From the NCBI GenBank assembly GCA_022496805.1, contig CM040086.1:10294501-10358500 (forward strand): a DNA stretch of 64,000 nucleotides, written 5' to 3'. Origin of the DNA: Pohlia nutans. Taxonomy: Eukaryota; Streptophyta; Bryopsida; Bryales; Mniaceae. A program made the translations under genes and the position numbers. Below, piece after piece: positions 35,457 to 47,034 of the stretch (positions are counted from its first letter, which is position 1; each line of letters opens with the position of its first letter). Below the pieces are notes generated by a model, which worked only from the letters and a program-made list of their open reading frames with translations, had not been told where the DNA came from and did no database searches.

Positions 35457-36300
35457 CCCTTAAACTTCTTTTTAAGCCCCACAGACTTGATTTCCAAGCC
35501 GAATTGTGCGTCTAGTAGGAGCACTACTCAACTCCCTCTCATCAAACATGAATTATTGGATGCACAACAAGGTGAGGCATTTTACATGCTTAGTTGCAAC
35601 AACAAAATGTTTCATGCTTGTTCGGAATGTCTAAATCAAAGGTATTGGAGCCGATTATTTGATTCTTGGCCAAATTTCCAATTGATTCCTTGTATGCTTG
35701 TTTCTTTGTTGTGATTGGTCATGCACCCATGCACAACCTAAACATATAATCCATATTCTTTTGGAGATCCTCGGGTTGCCCACTGAGGACCTAAAAATGT
35801 CGTTTAACCCTTAAACGGCTCAAAAGCCATGTGGTTGTATAGTATATTATATATTCCGTGGTATTTCATCAAAATAACAATGACCAAACACTTTTCATTA
35901 TAAAGTAGAATTAATCATCATGATAATCTATTATATTAAATGCAGAGTGTCACGACCCCTATGTCACAAAATCCGTCACGTTTTCATCCAAGTTTTTCAT
36001 CCATCGATTATCATCCAATATCTCATCATATATCATTTTCATCCATTTTCATTCATTTGCTTGTTTTGTAAACTATTTTCATCTATAATCAAGTTTTTCA
36101 ATTTCTTTCAATCAACATTCTTTGCAATGGAGTCTATATTTCTTGATCATGTTTATTTAGTTTTGTGTTGCATTGGGACACGAGATTTACTAGTATGTAC
36201 ATAAAAATATATCACAATTCATATATCAAACCACAATTGAATAATTATAAGGCTACGTACAAATTGGAAAGAGGGACACTAAGGGCCTTTTAAAAGTTAA
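35453..36300. mobile_element. Decayed subfamily G element with a possible TTAA insertion at its right end
   Basis: CTAACCCTTAAACTTC with AAGCCCCACAGACTT opens it. Its right end ATGTCGTTTAA runs at 35803 directly into CCCTTAAACGGC, as if a second element had entered the TTAA inside CGTTTAAGGG. The second element would end near 36291 (GGGCCTTTTAA) before AAGTTAA. This is a speculative reading of decayed ends. Confidence 0.3.
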
Positions 36301-37467
36301 CCCCTAAACGCCGCCCAGACGAAAAACTGACTTATGAATAAAGCCGACTTGTTCAATTCTAACTGTTACGTATAATAGTAAGATTTTGGTCCTTTATAAA
36401 TGGTCTTTTATGACTTAAATGGTCAAAAACGACCTCTTTTTTAAAGATTTGAGTCACAAAGGACCATGTACATGACAAACTTGGCAAATCGTGTTTTTGC
36501 AATGTTTTACAAATGTTGTTGAGATGAACACGAGTGATTACGTTTGACATACGTTTTACGTATATTTAGTGTAGAAAAAGCACACAAAGGACATATTACA
36601 AATATGTAATTTTTTTCATGATGTCCTTTTTTATATTTGTAATATGTTGTTTGTACGTTTTTACACGATAAACATACAGAAAACTTATGTTGAACATAAT
36701 CACCCGTGTTCATCCCAACAACATATGTAAAACATTGCAAAAACATAACTTGCCAAATTTGTGATGTAAGTCACAAAGGACTAATTATAAAGGACCAAAA
36801 TCCTACTAGTAATGAATGATTTCTATCCAATTCTTTTTGTAAAGGACTTTGTTTGGTCATGCCAATCCTTCAAATTAAATTCAGATCATTGAAGTTATTT
36901 TTAGATTTTACATTAGGTCCCAACTACAAAAAGAGTTGTAAAAACGGTTTACCGTGTAGTGTATTTAATTTGTTTTTGCTTGTTATTGCTTAAACTAAAT
37001 TTAGGCCATGAGAATGAGTTCTATTGCATTTAAACTTAACTTACAAAAGAAAGCTTGTCAAGTCTAGTATCTACTCACCTTTTAGTTTTTGAAAAACTTT
37101 GAAAATTGAGTGTTTTATTGTAGTCACAAGTTCAGTAGGTATTATGCAAAAAATCTAAATTTAGATATACGGATGATTTTCATTAACTAAACTCTTTTTC
37201 ATTGTAATTTACACCTTTAGTAAGAAATAAAAAATATTTAGTTCAAATTGTAATTGATTTGAATTTTCTTTACAATCACTTCAAAAAAACCATAATAATT
37301 TCAAATTTTCTCCAGAATTTATGAAAAATTCATGATTTGCAGTAGACATGTGGCTTCATCTGCCTTAAAATATAAAGTTTAATTCTTATATTACTTTTAG
37401 TCACAAAATTGAGTGTGGCAGATAAAGCATGAGTCCATGGTCATAGGCCCAGGCATTTAGGGGTTAA
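36297..37467. mobile_element. piggyBac-like TTAA element, 1.17 kb
   Basis: TTAA at 36297-36300 and 37464-37467. Ends CCCCTAAACGCCGCCCAG and, inverted, CCCCTAAATGCCTGGGCC. Contains the foldback 36376-36808. Non-coding. Confidence 0.7.
36376..36808. mobile_element. Foldback element with arms of about 200 bp
   Basis: TAGTAAGATTTTGGTCCTTT at the left is inverted as GGACCAAAATCCTACTA at the right. Pairing continues inward (ACAAACTTGGCAAATC / TTGCCAAATTTGT; GTTGAGATGAACACG / CGTGTTCATCCCAAC) to an AT-rich centre. It would form a long, imperfect hairpin. Confidence 0.7.
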
Positions 37468-38404
37468 GGATTAAGTCTAACATATTGGGCAGCAGTGGAT
37501 ACCCATAAATTAACCCATCACGCTTCTGTAGCGAAGTGATCAACAAACATGGAGAATCATTGTAGTTACAAAAAATAAATAGACACTCACACGAACATGC
37601 AAATACCATGGGCTCATAATCAGTGGGACCAGAATACTAAAGTTCCTATGCTGGCAATTTCTTCCAACATATTCATATCATTGGAGGAATCTGCAGTGGG
37701 CAGTTCCTTGGAACAATGATCACCAACCGGTATCCTATTATTCCATATGTTATTATAATAATTTATTGTCAAATGAATCATCATGCTTCCATGGAGCCCA
37801 CTCCGTCCGGGCTGATGAGAAGAGAAAAAGGTTTTCTCTATTTCCTATGTAAGGGCCTCTTTGCGTTAGAGGCGTGAAGTCGTGAGGAGAGAAATTTCAC
37901 ACAATGGGAGGCTTAGGGCTGCTTCACACTATGGTCGTCCAAGTCGAGAAGCTATGGGATTGAGTGAGATCACATGAGGCATGTGAATGATCACAAAGAG
38001 GCAAGATCACCTTGCGATAAATTCTCTCTATATGCTTATGGAGGTTTTGGACGAATAAAACATTGAACTATTTGAGTTTTACCAAAAGGCTGAGAAAGGT
38101 ATACTTCTCTTTGAAATCCACAACACTATATACTCTCGCTATGATTGTGAATAGAAAAAACCTTATGGGATAACTCCATTCAACCTTACTCTTGTCGTGT
38201 GACATTCACATGCACAACAATGTTTCAAGTGTTTTGCGTAGGATCAATGTTTTGTCCTGGTTAGTGTTTCGTACATAGGGTCAATCTTTCGTTTTGGTCG
38301 GTGTTTTGTCCAAAGGGGATGGTATGTATGGGAATGACGCCATTATGGATTTATTTTCCGCAAAGCTTGTAAAGCAAGAAAAACGGATCTAATCTAGTGG
38401 AAGA
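37468..38404. other. Spacer, one lone family J end
   Basis: No gene. TTCACACTATGGTCGTCCAA at about 37925 is a single TIR without its partner nearby. Confidence 0.4.
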
Positions 38405-38820
38405 ACACTAGATAGATAGATAGATAGAAACACCAACCCTATAAAAAGGGCCAGCGTGAATAGAGTGTCCGTTCGTAATGTCAATGACCCGATGCCCACG
38501 GGACAAAGGGACATTGGAACAAAACTACTCTCCCCTTTCGAGGATGGACACTATAGTAACCAAGACAAAGAACCAGTAACAGTAACAGTAACAAGTGAGA
38601 AAGGAGCGGAGTAATGGCAAGTGGGTGCTAGGGTGTATAAAGGATGTTTAGCGTGGAGTTTTAACACCAAGTCATGAGCTCTTTGGTTGGTTGGTGAAGG
38701 GCGTTGTATCACTATTATGTGGTCCGGGTTCGAAACCAGTTGGGCTCGTTGAGCAGTGGTGTGATACACATGGCTTGGTGCTGCTAGTGAGTTGTCATGG
38801 CAGGAAAGTTGTACCAACCA
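38405..38820. mobile_element. Retroposon-like repeat, copy 1
   Basis: Matches 45035-45455 throughout: CAAAACTACTCTCC, GGACACTATAGTAAC, CAAGTCATGAGCTC, CTTGGTGCTGCTAGTGAGTT. The left edge is a (TAGA)n run in both copies, which could be a 3' tail if the element is read on the minus strand. On the plus strand, TTGGTTGGTTGGTGAAGGGC and GGTCCGGGTTCGAAACC, 60 nt apart, resemble tRNA A and B boxes. Orientation is therefore uncertain. Confidence 0.5.
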
Positions 38821-39013
38821 ACCGGCCCCACCTATTAAGAACACTACTAATGTATTGTTGCTGCTCCATGAATTTTTTGCTAGATAGAGAAGGAGGATTA
38901 TTTGTCCAAAAGGGTTAGTGGCCTCCACTATCAAAACAAGGCCAAAAAAGTACCGTCTAATTGATACCATACATAGGAGATATAGAAAATTGATGATAAA
39001 AGGGGTTCTTTGC

Positions 39014-39343
39014 TTAACCCCTAAACGTCCCAGCGTCCAGAAACTGAATCACGAATGAATTCAAAGCCTTGTAACTTTCTCATACAATCTCGAATGACTT
39101 TCATCCAACTCACCTTTGCAAGCCTATTAAATTCTCTACCGATTAGAGTAAATCTCTTGTGATGGGGAGATGTTGATAATATTGGAGAGGCCTCCAAAAG
39201 CAAGTATGTCAAATTTATTGGGTAGATTTCATGCATGCAATGGTCCTCTCATGTACAACTATTGTACATCTGAGTCATGCCAATATCTATTTATGAGGCT
39301 AGCATCTACTTGTGTTCAAAGGACCGGTACGTTTAGGGGTTAA
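39014..39343 (-). mobile_element. piggyBac-like TTAA MITE, subfamily A, 330 bp
   Basis: TTAA at 39014-39017 and 39340-39343. Ends CCCCTAAACGTCCCAGCGTC and, inverted, CCCCTAAACGTACCGG. Its sequence is the reverse complement of 48809-49141, including GACTTTCATCCAACTCACCT and CATCTCCCCATCACAAG. Confidence 0.8.
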
Positions 39344-40154
39344 GTAAGTACATAGCCATTCAATTTCCTTGCATTTTGTTTTTTGAGCAAGTGGCACCCT
39401 CATAGCAATTTGGATGTCATTAATGAACCATCTTTTTTGAATAGGTAAACATTTACTCGAGTGGATGACATTTTTTGTTTTATAATTTAGATCAGTTAAT
39501 TATATATATTGTAACTTGTGGTTAAGAATCAATTGAAATATATTCAACTAAAACTCAACTAGGTTTTAACCAATCAATTTTTTGTTGTTGTCCAGAACGC
39601 AAAAGATAACAAGTTTGAGGCATAAATACTTATTGTAAAAACTAGTGCAAAATGAAGGTAGTCTTAAACCACACTTTCAACCCAAAAATAAATAAGTAAA
39701 AGAAAGAAAAATAAATAAATAAATATACCAAAACCAAAAACTGCATTCACAATGGCATGTCTAAACTTTAAAAATGAATTGGAAATTGGATTTTTTTTTT
39801 TTTAAATTTTTTTCCTAGGGTTAAAGATTTTAGCCAAAAAGAATTCAATGGCTTTGAACATGAACTAGTAGGAACTCAACATCAAGTATGATTTTGTGCA
39901 CATATTCACTTTGACAAATTTGGTGCGCGCCGTGTAGATGGGTCTTCTTTCAAGATCCCATGAATTTGCATGAGATATTGACATGACGTGACACCATTTT
40001 TGTAGAAATTTCCTTTTAAAATTCTTTTAATTTGTAGCATGCTGAATTGAGCAATGATGGCTAAGGAGTTTGAGGATATTTGGTGATTGATTATGTTTTC
40101 TGTTGCAATAACTCCTCTTCTATTTTATATTTTGCTCATACTTACCCAAAAGCT
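39344..40154. other. AT-rich spacer
   Basis: No gene or clear element seen; short AAATAAAT runs near 39690-39730. Confidence 0.4.
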
Positions 40155-40333
40155 ATAAGACCATCCACACCCATACCCTCAAGAGTCTGACGCACACAAT
40201 AATTAAATGAAAAATGCTAAAGGCCTTTCAAAAATGCCTCCTAACCCTCAATCCTAGCATGTAAAAAAATGGCCCTTCAAATTTAAGTTTAGTTGACTAT
40301 ATTTCACATTCTACTTGTGATTGATTCATTGAC

Positions 40334-40601
40334 TACCGTAACACCATAGCAGGTTCTCCACCTGGCGAACGAATATTTATTTTTTTTGAAAAAATAAAGT
40401 TCGCCTCTCGAAAACTGAATTTCTCAATTTTTGTTTTTTAGCAAAAAATCAGTAAAAATGACCTTAAATAGCTAAGAAATAACAAAATATTTCAAAAACT
40501 AATTTATTCAATTTTTGTTTTTCTGTCTTCAGAATTTTCTAATTTTTACGTTTTTAATTTTTAGAATTATTTTAGGACGAATCTGCTATGGTACTACGAT
40601 A
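40334..40601. mobile_element. TACCGTAG-family MITE, 268 bp, nested
   Basis: The left end TACCGTAACACCATAGCAGG pairs with the right end ATCTGCTATGGTACTACGAT with a few mismatches. Inner palindromic GAACGAATATT and AAGTTCGCC motifs. Confidence 0.65.
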
Positions 40602-40622
40602 TATGATGTGCACTTTTGGCGT

Positions 40623-41568
40623 TTAACCCCTAAATTTCCTAGTGTTTTTGGGAGCTTGAAACCTCAAAACTGCGATTTTCTACCTCTATGTACTCCCCGG
40701 GATGTGAACCAAGTTTTTTTTACTTCTTTTAGAATTCCAACCGTAAGATCTTGTACCTAAGCCTATTTATAGCTACTATTTCAAAAATTGACCGTTGGAT
40801 GTTTATCATTTGCAAGATTATAACATCCAAAGTTTGTGCAAAAGTTTTTCTGGGCATTGTTTGGGAGGCATTGTCTCCATAGTGCAAAGGGAGACTTGAA
40901 GATTGTTACTCCAAACATTTTGCTCATATTTTTTTCTATGTAGATAACTAAGTTGGGTACGCTCATGCAAAATTTTAGAGACTCATTACGTGTTTCAAAC
41001 CTTCGTGCAAATTAATTTCCGGAAGAAGGTATAAAAATGGCAATTTGGTGAAACATGCACCACATTAATTGTATTTGATTTTTGGAAAAAATGAACAGTG
41101 ATTAGGTACCTCTATGATTTTATAAAATTTAGGCGAAATTATTTTATAAAAATTTCAAAATCTCAAATTTTGACAAATTTCGAAAGAAAATAATCTGAAA
41201 TTACAAAAAACCTTGGAGGTTGCTGTTCTTTATTTTGGAGGGTGCCCTTGTCAAGCCAAGAATATAATCAACATGGGTCACTTCAAATTCTGAGCCTAAA
41301 TGTGGTGAAGAGCATGTCTCCAAAAAAAATTTGAAAAAATGATTATAATAAAAAGTTTTTTTCTGCCCCAGTTGGGCTTGAAACCAAAAATTTCAATAAT
41401 TTTTTTATAAAATCCGAATTTGACTTTGTAATTTTTACCACATACACCTTGTATGTATGACCACGGCCACGCCAAATTATAGTCTAAAATTCTTAATTTA
41501 GACCTTCCATCTAAGCTGCCCGAAACAGCAAAAAGCCATTTTGGCTTTTAAGGGCCTTTAGGGGTTAA
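40623..41568. mobile_element. piggyBac-like TTAA element, 946 bp, nested
   Basis: TTAA at 40623-40626 and 41565-41568. Ends CCCCTAAATTTCC and, inverted, CCCCTAAAGGCCC. Non-coding, AT-rich. Confidence 0.7.
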
Positions 41569-41695
41569 GGGCGTTTAAAGATGGGGGAATGTAAATTCAA
41601 GGGCTCTTCAAATGTAAATGAATAAGTATAGTAGGAAGCCCTCACACAGCGGAATACCGCTTAGGAAAACCAGGGCTTAAGGTTGGATAACCCAT

Positions 41696-41883
41696 TACCA
41701 CCACGACACCTAAAACCACCAACTTCTACACCCCTCTTTCATTTCAGGAAGGAAATGTAGACTTTCATTGCATGACTTATGCATGAATTGCTCAAAAGTT
41801 AAGTCATGTACCGACAGCTTACATTTCCTTCCTAAAATGAAGGAATGGTGTAGAAGTTGGTGGTTTTAGGTTCGTGGTGGTTT
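41696..41883. repeat. Long foldback hairpin, about 63-bp arms
   Basis: 41696-41758 and 41821-41883 are inverted copies (CCTAAAACCACCAACTTCTA inside each) with few mismatches. The 62-nt spacer contains a second nested pair (GCATGACTTATGC / TTAAGTCATGT). RNA from either strand would be one extended hairpin. Confidence 0.8.
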
Positions 41884-43813
41884 TAGGTATCTCTACCTTA
41901 TTCGAGGTCGAGTATTTTTCCTACGCGGTATTCATGAAGGTGAGAACTTTCTACTCCGTAAAGCAAAGAGGAAATACTAGACAACCATTTTTCCTCTGAC
42001 GAGGGCATTCCATTCCATTGTTTTCTCCAAAGAAATCCTACTATGTGAGCTCCCTCATTTTCTATTGGAGCAAACCTTCTGAGTGCTTTACAATAAAAGA
42101 TAATAGAAAGAAGGAATTGCATTTCTTTTCATGGATAGGAGGACTGTGGGCGTGATTGGGGTAGAGCACATCTTCAGAATATCTGCCATTCAATGCTGAA
42201 AATTGCCTTTATGGTGGCAATGAAGTGAATGAACTCTATGTATTAACATTTTTAGTAATTCTCAATGTGGTCATTTCATGGTCCTTGGGAACAACGCATA
42301 ACTCAAGGTACTCTAACTTGCCATGTTCTTATCCATAGTATATATACCAGGGAATCGATTAGGGGATTTTACAAAAATCAAGCAAGCTTTTCAAGTTACA
42401 GCTACTTTACCCTAGTGCAGAGTGAGCAGAGAATATTTTGAAATTACACCTTAAAATTTGGGGGATATTAATATTTTAATTAAAAAAAATATGGTGAAAA
42501 AATAAACATTGAAGATTTTTTGGAATATTCAATCTTTCAAAGCTTATTTTTTGAAAATAAATAAATATTCGGCTTAAATGTACCATATCAACTAAAGGCC
42601 GCTTTATACTATGGTGGAGAATTGCACCAGCCGGTTAAGAATTTCACCCCAAGACATGGTTATTTGAGGTTAGGGATGGTATGCCGGAGAAGATGAAAAA
42701 ATGACAAAAGAATGCCTTAAGAAGTCTTGACCGGCCGTAGTGAAACCACCTAAAGGAGAAGTGTATTAGATAACTTCACCAAGAGGAGAAGTCCATTGAA
42801 CAACTTCACAAAATGGTCATGACCGGCCATATTAGAAACCTTACCTCCTAGATGACCATTGTATTGAAATTTGAAAAAAAAATCATTGTTCAAAAAATAA
42901 AATGAGTTTGGTCATGTTTTGGAACTTTTTTCATGACAATTTCTTTTTTGAAAATGTTCCACCTCCACAATACATCTAAATTAAAGTAAGCAAGTAGCTA
43001 ACATTATTTTCTTAAATATTTTCAAAGAAAATAATTGTTTGTAGTGCAATTATTTCATCCTTCAGAGAATCAAAGTGGGCTGACACTATAAAGAAGGGTC
43101 CAAAAAAAAACTCTCTTCAGTTCAATTGCTATAATCTTCAAATCCGCGAACTAAAAAAAATTAGGATTCAAAAACAATCCATAGAATGTGTTCAATAATC
43201 CAAAACCCAGCAAGCATCAATAAACAGATCTAAATTAAGAAATTTATTTATTTATTTATTTTCTTGAAATTTCTCAATAAAATATACTGCATAATTTGTT
43301 TATTAAAATAAATAAAATTTTGAAAATAGCTCTCAATTAGAAACAAAAATTTATTAAATGTCCATGCCCATTTGTGGACATTCAATATAAATCTGAGCCT
43401 CATTTTGAATGTCCATGCCAATCTATCGCACAATCCATGTCCATCTCAATGGTGAAGCTTTTAATTGCACGATTTAGATTTGTCCACAAAAATATAATTT
43501 TAATCAAGTTGGAATTCTCTGGAGGTCAAGTTTCTTGTCTAAGATTTTGAGGTCGCCCAAGAAACTTGACATCCGGAGAACTCCTGTTGCAAAAAGTGTC
43601 ACCACATTGGTAGTCATGTCATTTTTTCATCCATGTACAAAGTTCTTTAGTGGAGGACTCTTGAACAAAGAACTATAATTCTACAGTTTTCAATGGACAC
43701 TTGAATTTTTCTCGCTTATTCACAAATTTTCAAAGTGATGACAGTTTTATATTGTTTCAACAATGAAATTTCACACTCCCTAGTCTATGCATACATTCAA
43801 TCAAGTCTAACCT
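41884..43813. other. AT-rich spacer with a decayed family J relative
   Basis: About 42600-42840 carries TTTATACTATGGTGGAGAAT, GACCGGCCGTAGTGAAACCA and GACCGGCCATATTAGAAACC, resembling worn family J ends. No gene recognised. Confidence 0.4.
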
Positions 43814-44351
43814 TTTAGCGTGCCAACGTTCATACATTGAATGACAAATAGATTGATGGTTTTTGAATTTCATCCAAAGCGGACAATATTCATTCATCAT
43901 ATTTTTTTGGGGTTCTTGTGTAAGTTGGCTATCCTTTCTATGGTGTAGATCTTCAAAATATGTAATTATGATTTTTGGAAAAATAACACAATTGGTTTAT
44001 GTCAAGTTTCATTCTTAGTTCAAAAAGTGAGACGTTAAACATGATTTTTCAAAATAAGTAGAATCAAATAATGGAAACCATACCATCGCGTAGTGCATGT
44101 TATTAAAAAAAATTCCAATAATCCTCACATCGTTTGTGTAAATTTGGGATTTTAAATTGAATTTCAAGAGAAAAACTTGCAAAATTGTTTTAACATTATT
44201 AATAAAAAAAAAATGATACATCCAACTGTACAAATGTGATCTCACTTCACATTGGCATTTACAAATTTTCTTTGTACATCAACTCCATTTTTTGTTTCCA
44301 TCGAACATTTTATAGCACTTCTTTTAAAACAATGTTGAATGTGGACGTTAA
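43814..44351 (+). mobile_element. TTAA element, subfamily L
   Basis: Ends GTGGACG-TTAA at 44348-44351; the left end TTTTAGCGTGCCAACG is slightly worn. It matches 61215-61737 along its length (GGTTTATGTCAAGTTTCATT, AAAATAAGTAGAATCAAATA). It shares its right TTAA with the next element. Confidence 0.7.
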
Positions 44352-44942
44352 CCCATAACTGCCTAAGCGACCATATATGGTCGCTCAAAAATTTCAGAGT
44401 TTAAAAAAAGTTCAGCCCTCTTTAAACGTTCATAAAGTTTGCAAAAATAACAATTTTTGAGCGTCATTTTTTTTTACTTGTAGATATTGAAACTGAGCAA
44501 CATTTCCAAAAAGAAATTTTGAAAAAAATTATACCAATTTTCCTCTAAAGTCCTCGAAGTGACAGCATCTTAAATTGTCACAATTTTGAAAATCTGCACG
44601 GAATGGAATCTTTGAGTTTTCTACCAAATGAGATTATTTCTAATATGAACAAGGTAACCACCATATAACCACCATATAACAATGTTCCAATGTTTTTGAC
44701 CTATCATACTTGATTCCAAGTCAAAATGACTTAACATGTAGTTTTTATGAATTTTCAAAGAAAATTCTTATAAATAGATTATTAAATAATTCATAGCATT
44801 TTTCCAAAATTTAACCGTATGGATGTTGTCTTACTGTTATGTTCTACACATGTTAAAAAATTGAAGCTCATGAAAGTTGAGTAAGATGGACATTATGACA
44901 CATCTAGCATTTCATGAAAACCCTTGGGCACTTAGGGGTTAA
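44348..44942. mobile_element. piggyBac-like TTAA element, 595 bp
   Basis: TTAA at 44348-44351 and 44939-44942. Ends CCCATAACTGCC and, inverted, CCCCTAAGTGCC. Contains a short direct repeat (ACCACCATATA twice at about 44660). Confidence 0.65.
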
Positions 44943-45034
44943 AGGGCTAATCAAGCTTTATGTTTCAAAACAGTGATAACATATACTTCCACAAAAGTTA
45001 ATTTACCATAAAAAAAAAATGTATAACAATATAG

Positions 45035-45355
45035 ATAGATAGAATCTTTAGTCCTCTTTTGAGGTTGACGTGAATAAACTATATGTACGTAATGATACTC
45101 AGCCAGTGCCCACCGAACAACTCAAGGGCCATTGTTGCAAAACTACTCTCCTCTTGCGGGAATAGACACTTTAGTGACAACTAACCAATAGCAAAAATAA
45201 CTAAAATCAAGTATATGTAAATTACGGGGTATATTTTGAGATTTTTCTAAGTGGTGATTGCCAAGTTATGGGTTCTATGATTGGTTGATGAAGGGCCTTG
45301 TGTTACAATTATGTAGTTTGGGTTTGATTCTTTTTGAATCCGTTTGAGCAGTAAT

Positions 45356-45430
<75 letters not shown>

Positions 45431-45455
45431 CTTGGTGCTGCTAGTGAGTTATCAT
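45035..45455. mobile_element. Retroposon-like repeat, copy 2, with AT expansion
   Basis: Copy of 38405-38820. Where copy 1 reads GTGATACACATGGCTTGG, this copy has GTGATATATAT... expanded to about 70 bp before GACTTGGTGCTGCTAG. Confidence 0.6.
45359..45428. repeat. (AT)n microsatellite, about 70 bp
   Basis: Uninterrupted AT dinucleotides inside the repeat above. Confidence 0.95.
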
Positions 45456-46300
45456 AGGCATGGAAGTTGTACGAGACATTCAGTTGTGTCTCTCTTACAC
45501 TGAGCTAATCATGAATAAATAGTTGTCTTTAATCGCTAGTCTTTATTTTAATTTTAAATCGAGAAAATGTTTAACCATGTATAGTAGTATATAGTGGCAT
45601 ATGATGAATTTTGGGGTATTTTAGGCCAAAAATGATAGTATTTGAAGTCCTTTCCAAGCTTTGACTGCATTTCCTTTTTCTTTTGGAACTGAAAACAATG
45701 CACGATGAAATACAGAAATTTGTCTTCTAAAACACAAATTCACATTCCTCACAAATTTTTAACAATTACACTTCATCTAAACTTACTTAAAAGTGATCTT
45801 GCAGGCACCAAAGGATTATGATGCATTTTGTTCAAGTTCCCACATCAAAACCCGTTGTTTTTGTTTTTTCTCTCAACGGAATAAAGCATCCTGTTGCTTA
45901 AAAATATAAAAAAACCCATTGTTTCAATAAATAAATAAATTTATATGATTTTTTTGTAAAACCAATCTAAAACGCTATCCAAATCACATAGCTGTTTTGA
46001 ATCAAACACATCACATTCAATGTAAGACTTGCTATAGTTATGAACCAAAACATTGATTATAATGGGATGTAGTTTTGTAAAAAAATAATTTCATTTGCTA
46101 CAACTTTGTATTTTAACTCACAATGCATGTGATTTATTTTTAAGAGTCCCATCACTTTTCTAAAATATCATATAAAATTTTGTGTCACAAATGATAACAT
46201 GTCATGGATAGGGTGCACTAACTTACATTTTTCTTTTCCATCAAATGAAAGAAAGAATAAAATTGTATCAAAAGTCATTGTAGAATTGTTTGTTTACATG
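45456..46300. other. Spacer with one non-LTR-like 3' end
   Basis: At 45862-45910, TTTCTCTCAACGGAATAAAG is followed by CATCCTGTTGCTT and an A-rich run, resembling the fragment at 22694. Otherwise nothing recognised. Confidence 0.4.
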
Positions 46301-46454
46301 CACTAATAGAAAAGTGGTACTAGGGCATCAAGGAATAGTGTGAGAACATGATGTCCAAGGCCCATGTGGGCACCATGATACTATCGACATGGGCCTTGTA
46401 CTCCATGCTTTGGAACTACTCTTTGGTGCCCTAAGACCACCCATTCTACTAGTG
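46301..46454. mobile_element. CACTA-like hairpin microelement, 154 bp
   Basis: CACTAATAGAAAAGTGGTAC at the left and CCCATTCTACTAGTG at the right. The inside is itself largely self-complementary (GGGCATCAAGGAATAGT / ACTCTTTGGTGCCC; AAGGCCCATGTGGGC / CATGGGCCTT). Flanks ATG and ACG do not match perfectly. Confidence 0.65.
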
Positions 46455-46480
46455 ACGTGTCTTTGAATATTTTGAATCAG

Positions 46481-47034
46481 TTAACCCCTAAAGGACCAAG
46501 GGTGTTGAACTTAGCTCTTGTTTTCTTGACTAGCTCTTGTAACAAGCTTAATTCCTCATTGGTGTAGGGTAATTTTGACGATCAGCACCGTTAAAATTAA
46601 AGAAGACTTGCGTAGTTTTTGTATGAAAAAGGATCAACAAAATTGCACAATTTTTGAGAAAATGCCACCGTTGAGAAAATTAATGGAACTTGTTTGGGGT
46701 ATTTTGTACACATGCTGAAATCGGATTGTTTAAAAGTGCTCCAAAAATTATGAAATTTTTATTGTGCGTGGAGATCATCATTCTAAACATGTGATAAAAA
46801 TTTAACGTAATTTGGAGGTGTGAAGAGGAAGATATGAGGGTTATAAGTGACGCCTAAATACCCTCTCTGTAAGTCAAAAAAATCATCAAAAATCGCACAC
46901 TTCATGAATTTCCAATCAAAAAGTACCCACGGATTTGTTGCTCATTCCATACAATTCACAGCCCAACAATTTGAATTTCCTCACTTTCTAATTCCAAAAG
47001 CCACGTGGGAGCCTTATGGTCCTTCAGGGGTTAA
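46481..47034. mobile_element. piggyBac-like TTAA element, subfamily D, 554 bp
   Basis: TTAA at 46481-46484 and 47031-47034. Ends CCCCTAAAGGACCA and, inverted, CCCCTGAAGGACCA. A decayed inverse copy lies at 55864-56425. Confidence 0.8.

Larger units (their letters stand above)
40155..41640. mobile_element. Family E PIF-like element split by two insertions
   Basis: Family E sequence runs 40155-40333 (TCAATCCTAGCATG, CATTCTACTTGTGATTG), stops at a TACCGTAG element, resumes for about 21 bp (ATGATGTGCACTTTTGGCG), stops at a TTAA element, and continues from 41569 (CAAGGGCTCTTCAAATGTAA) to about 41640. Its own TIRs are worn. Confidence 0.65.

Noticed and set aside
38670..38760. tRNA gene at the GGGTTCGAAACC motif
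   Set aside because: The sequence is part of a dispersed 420-bp repeat and no cloverleaf is evident.
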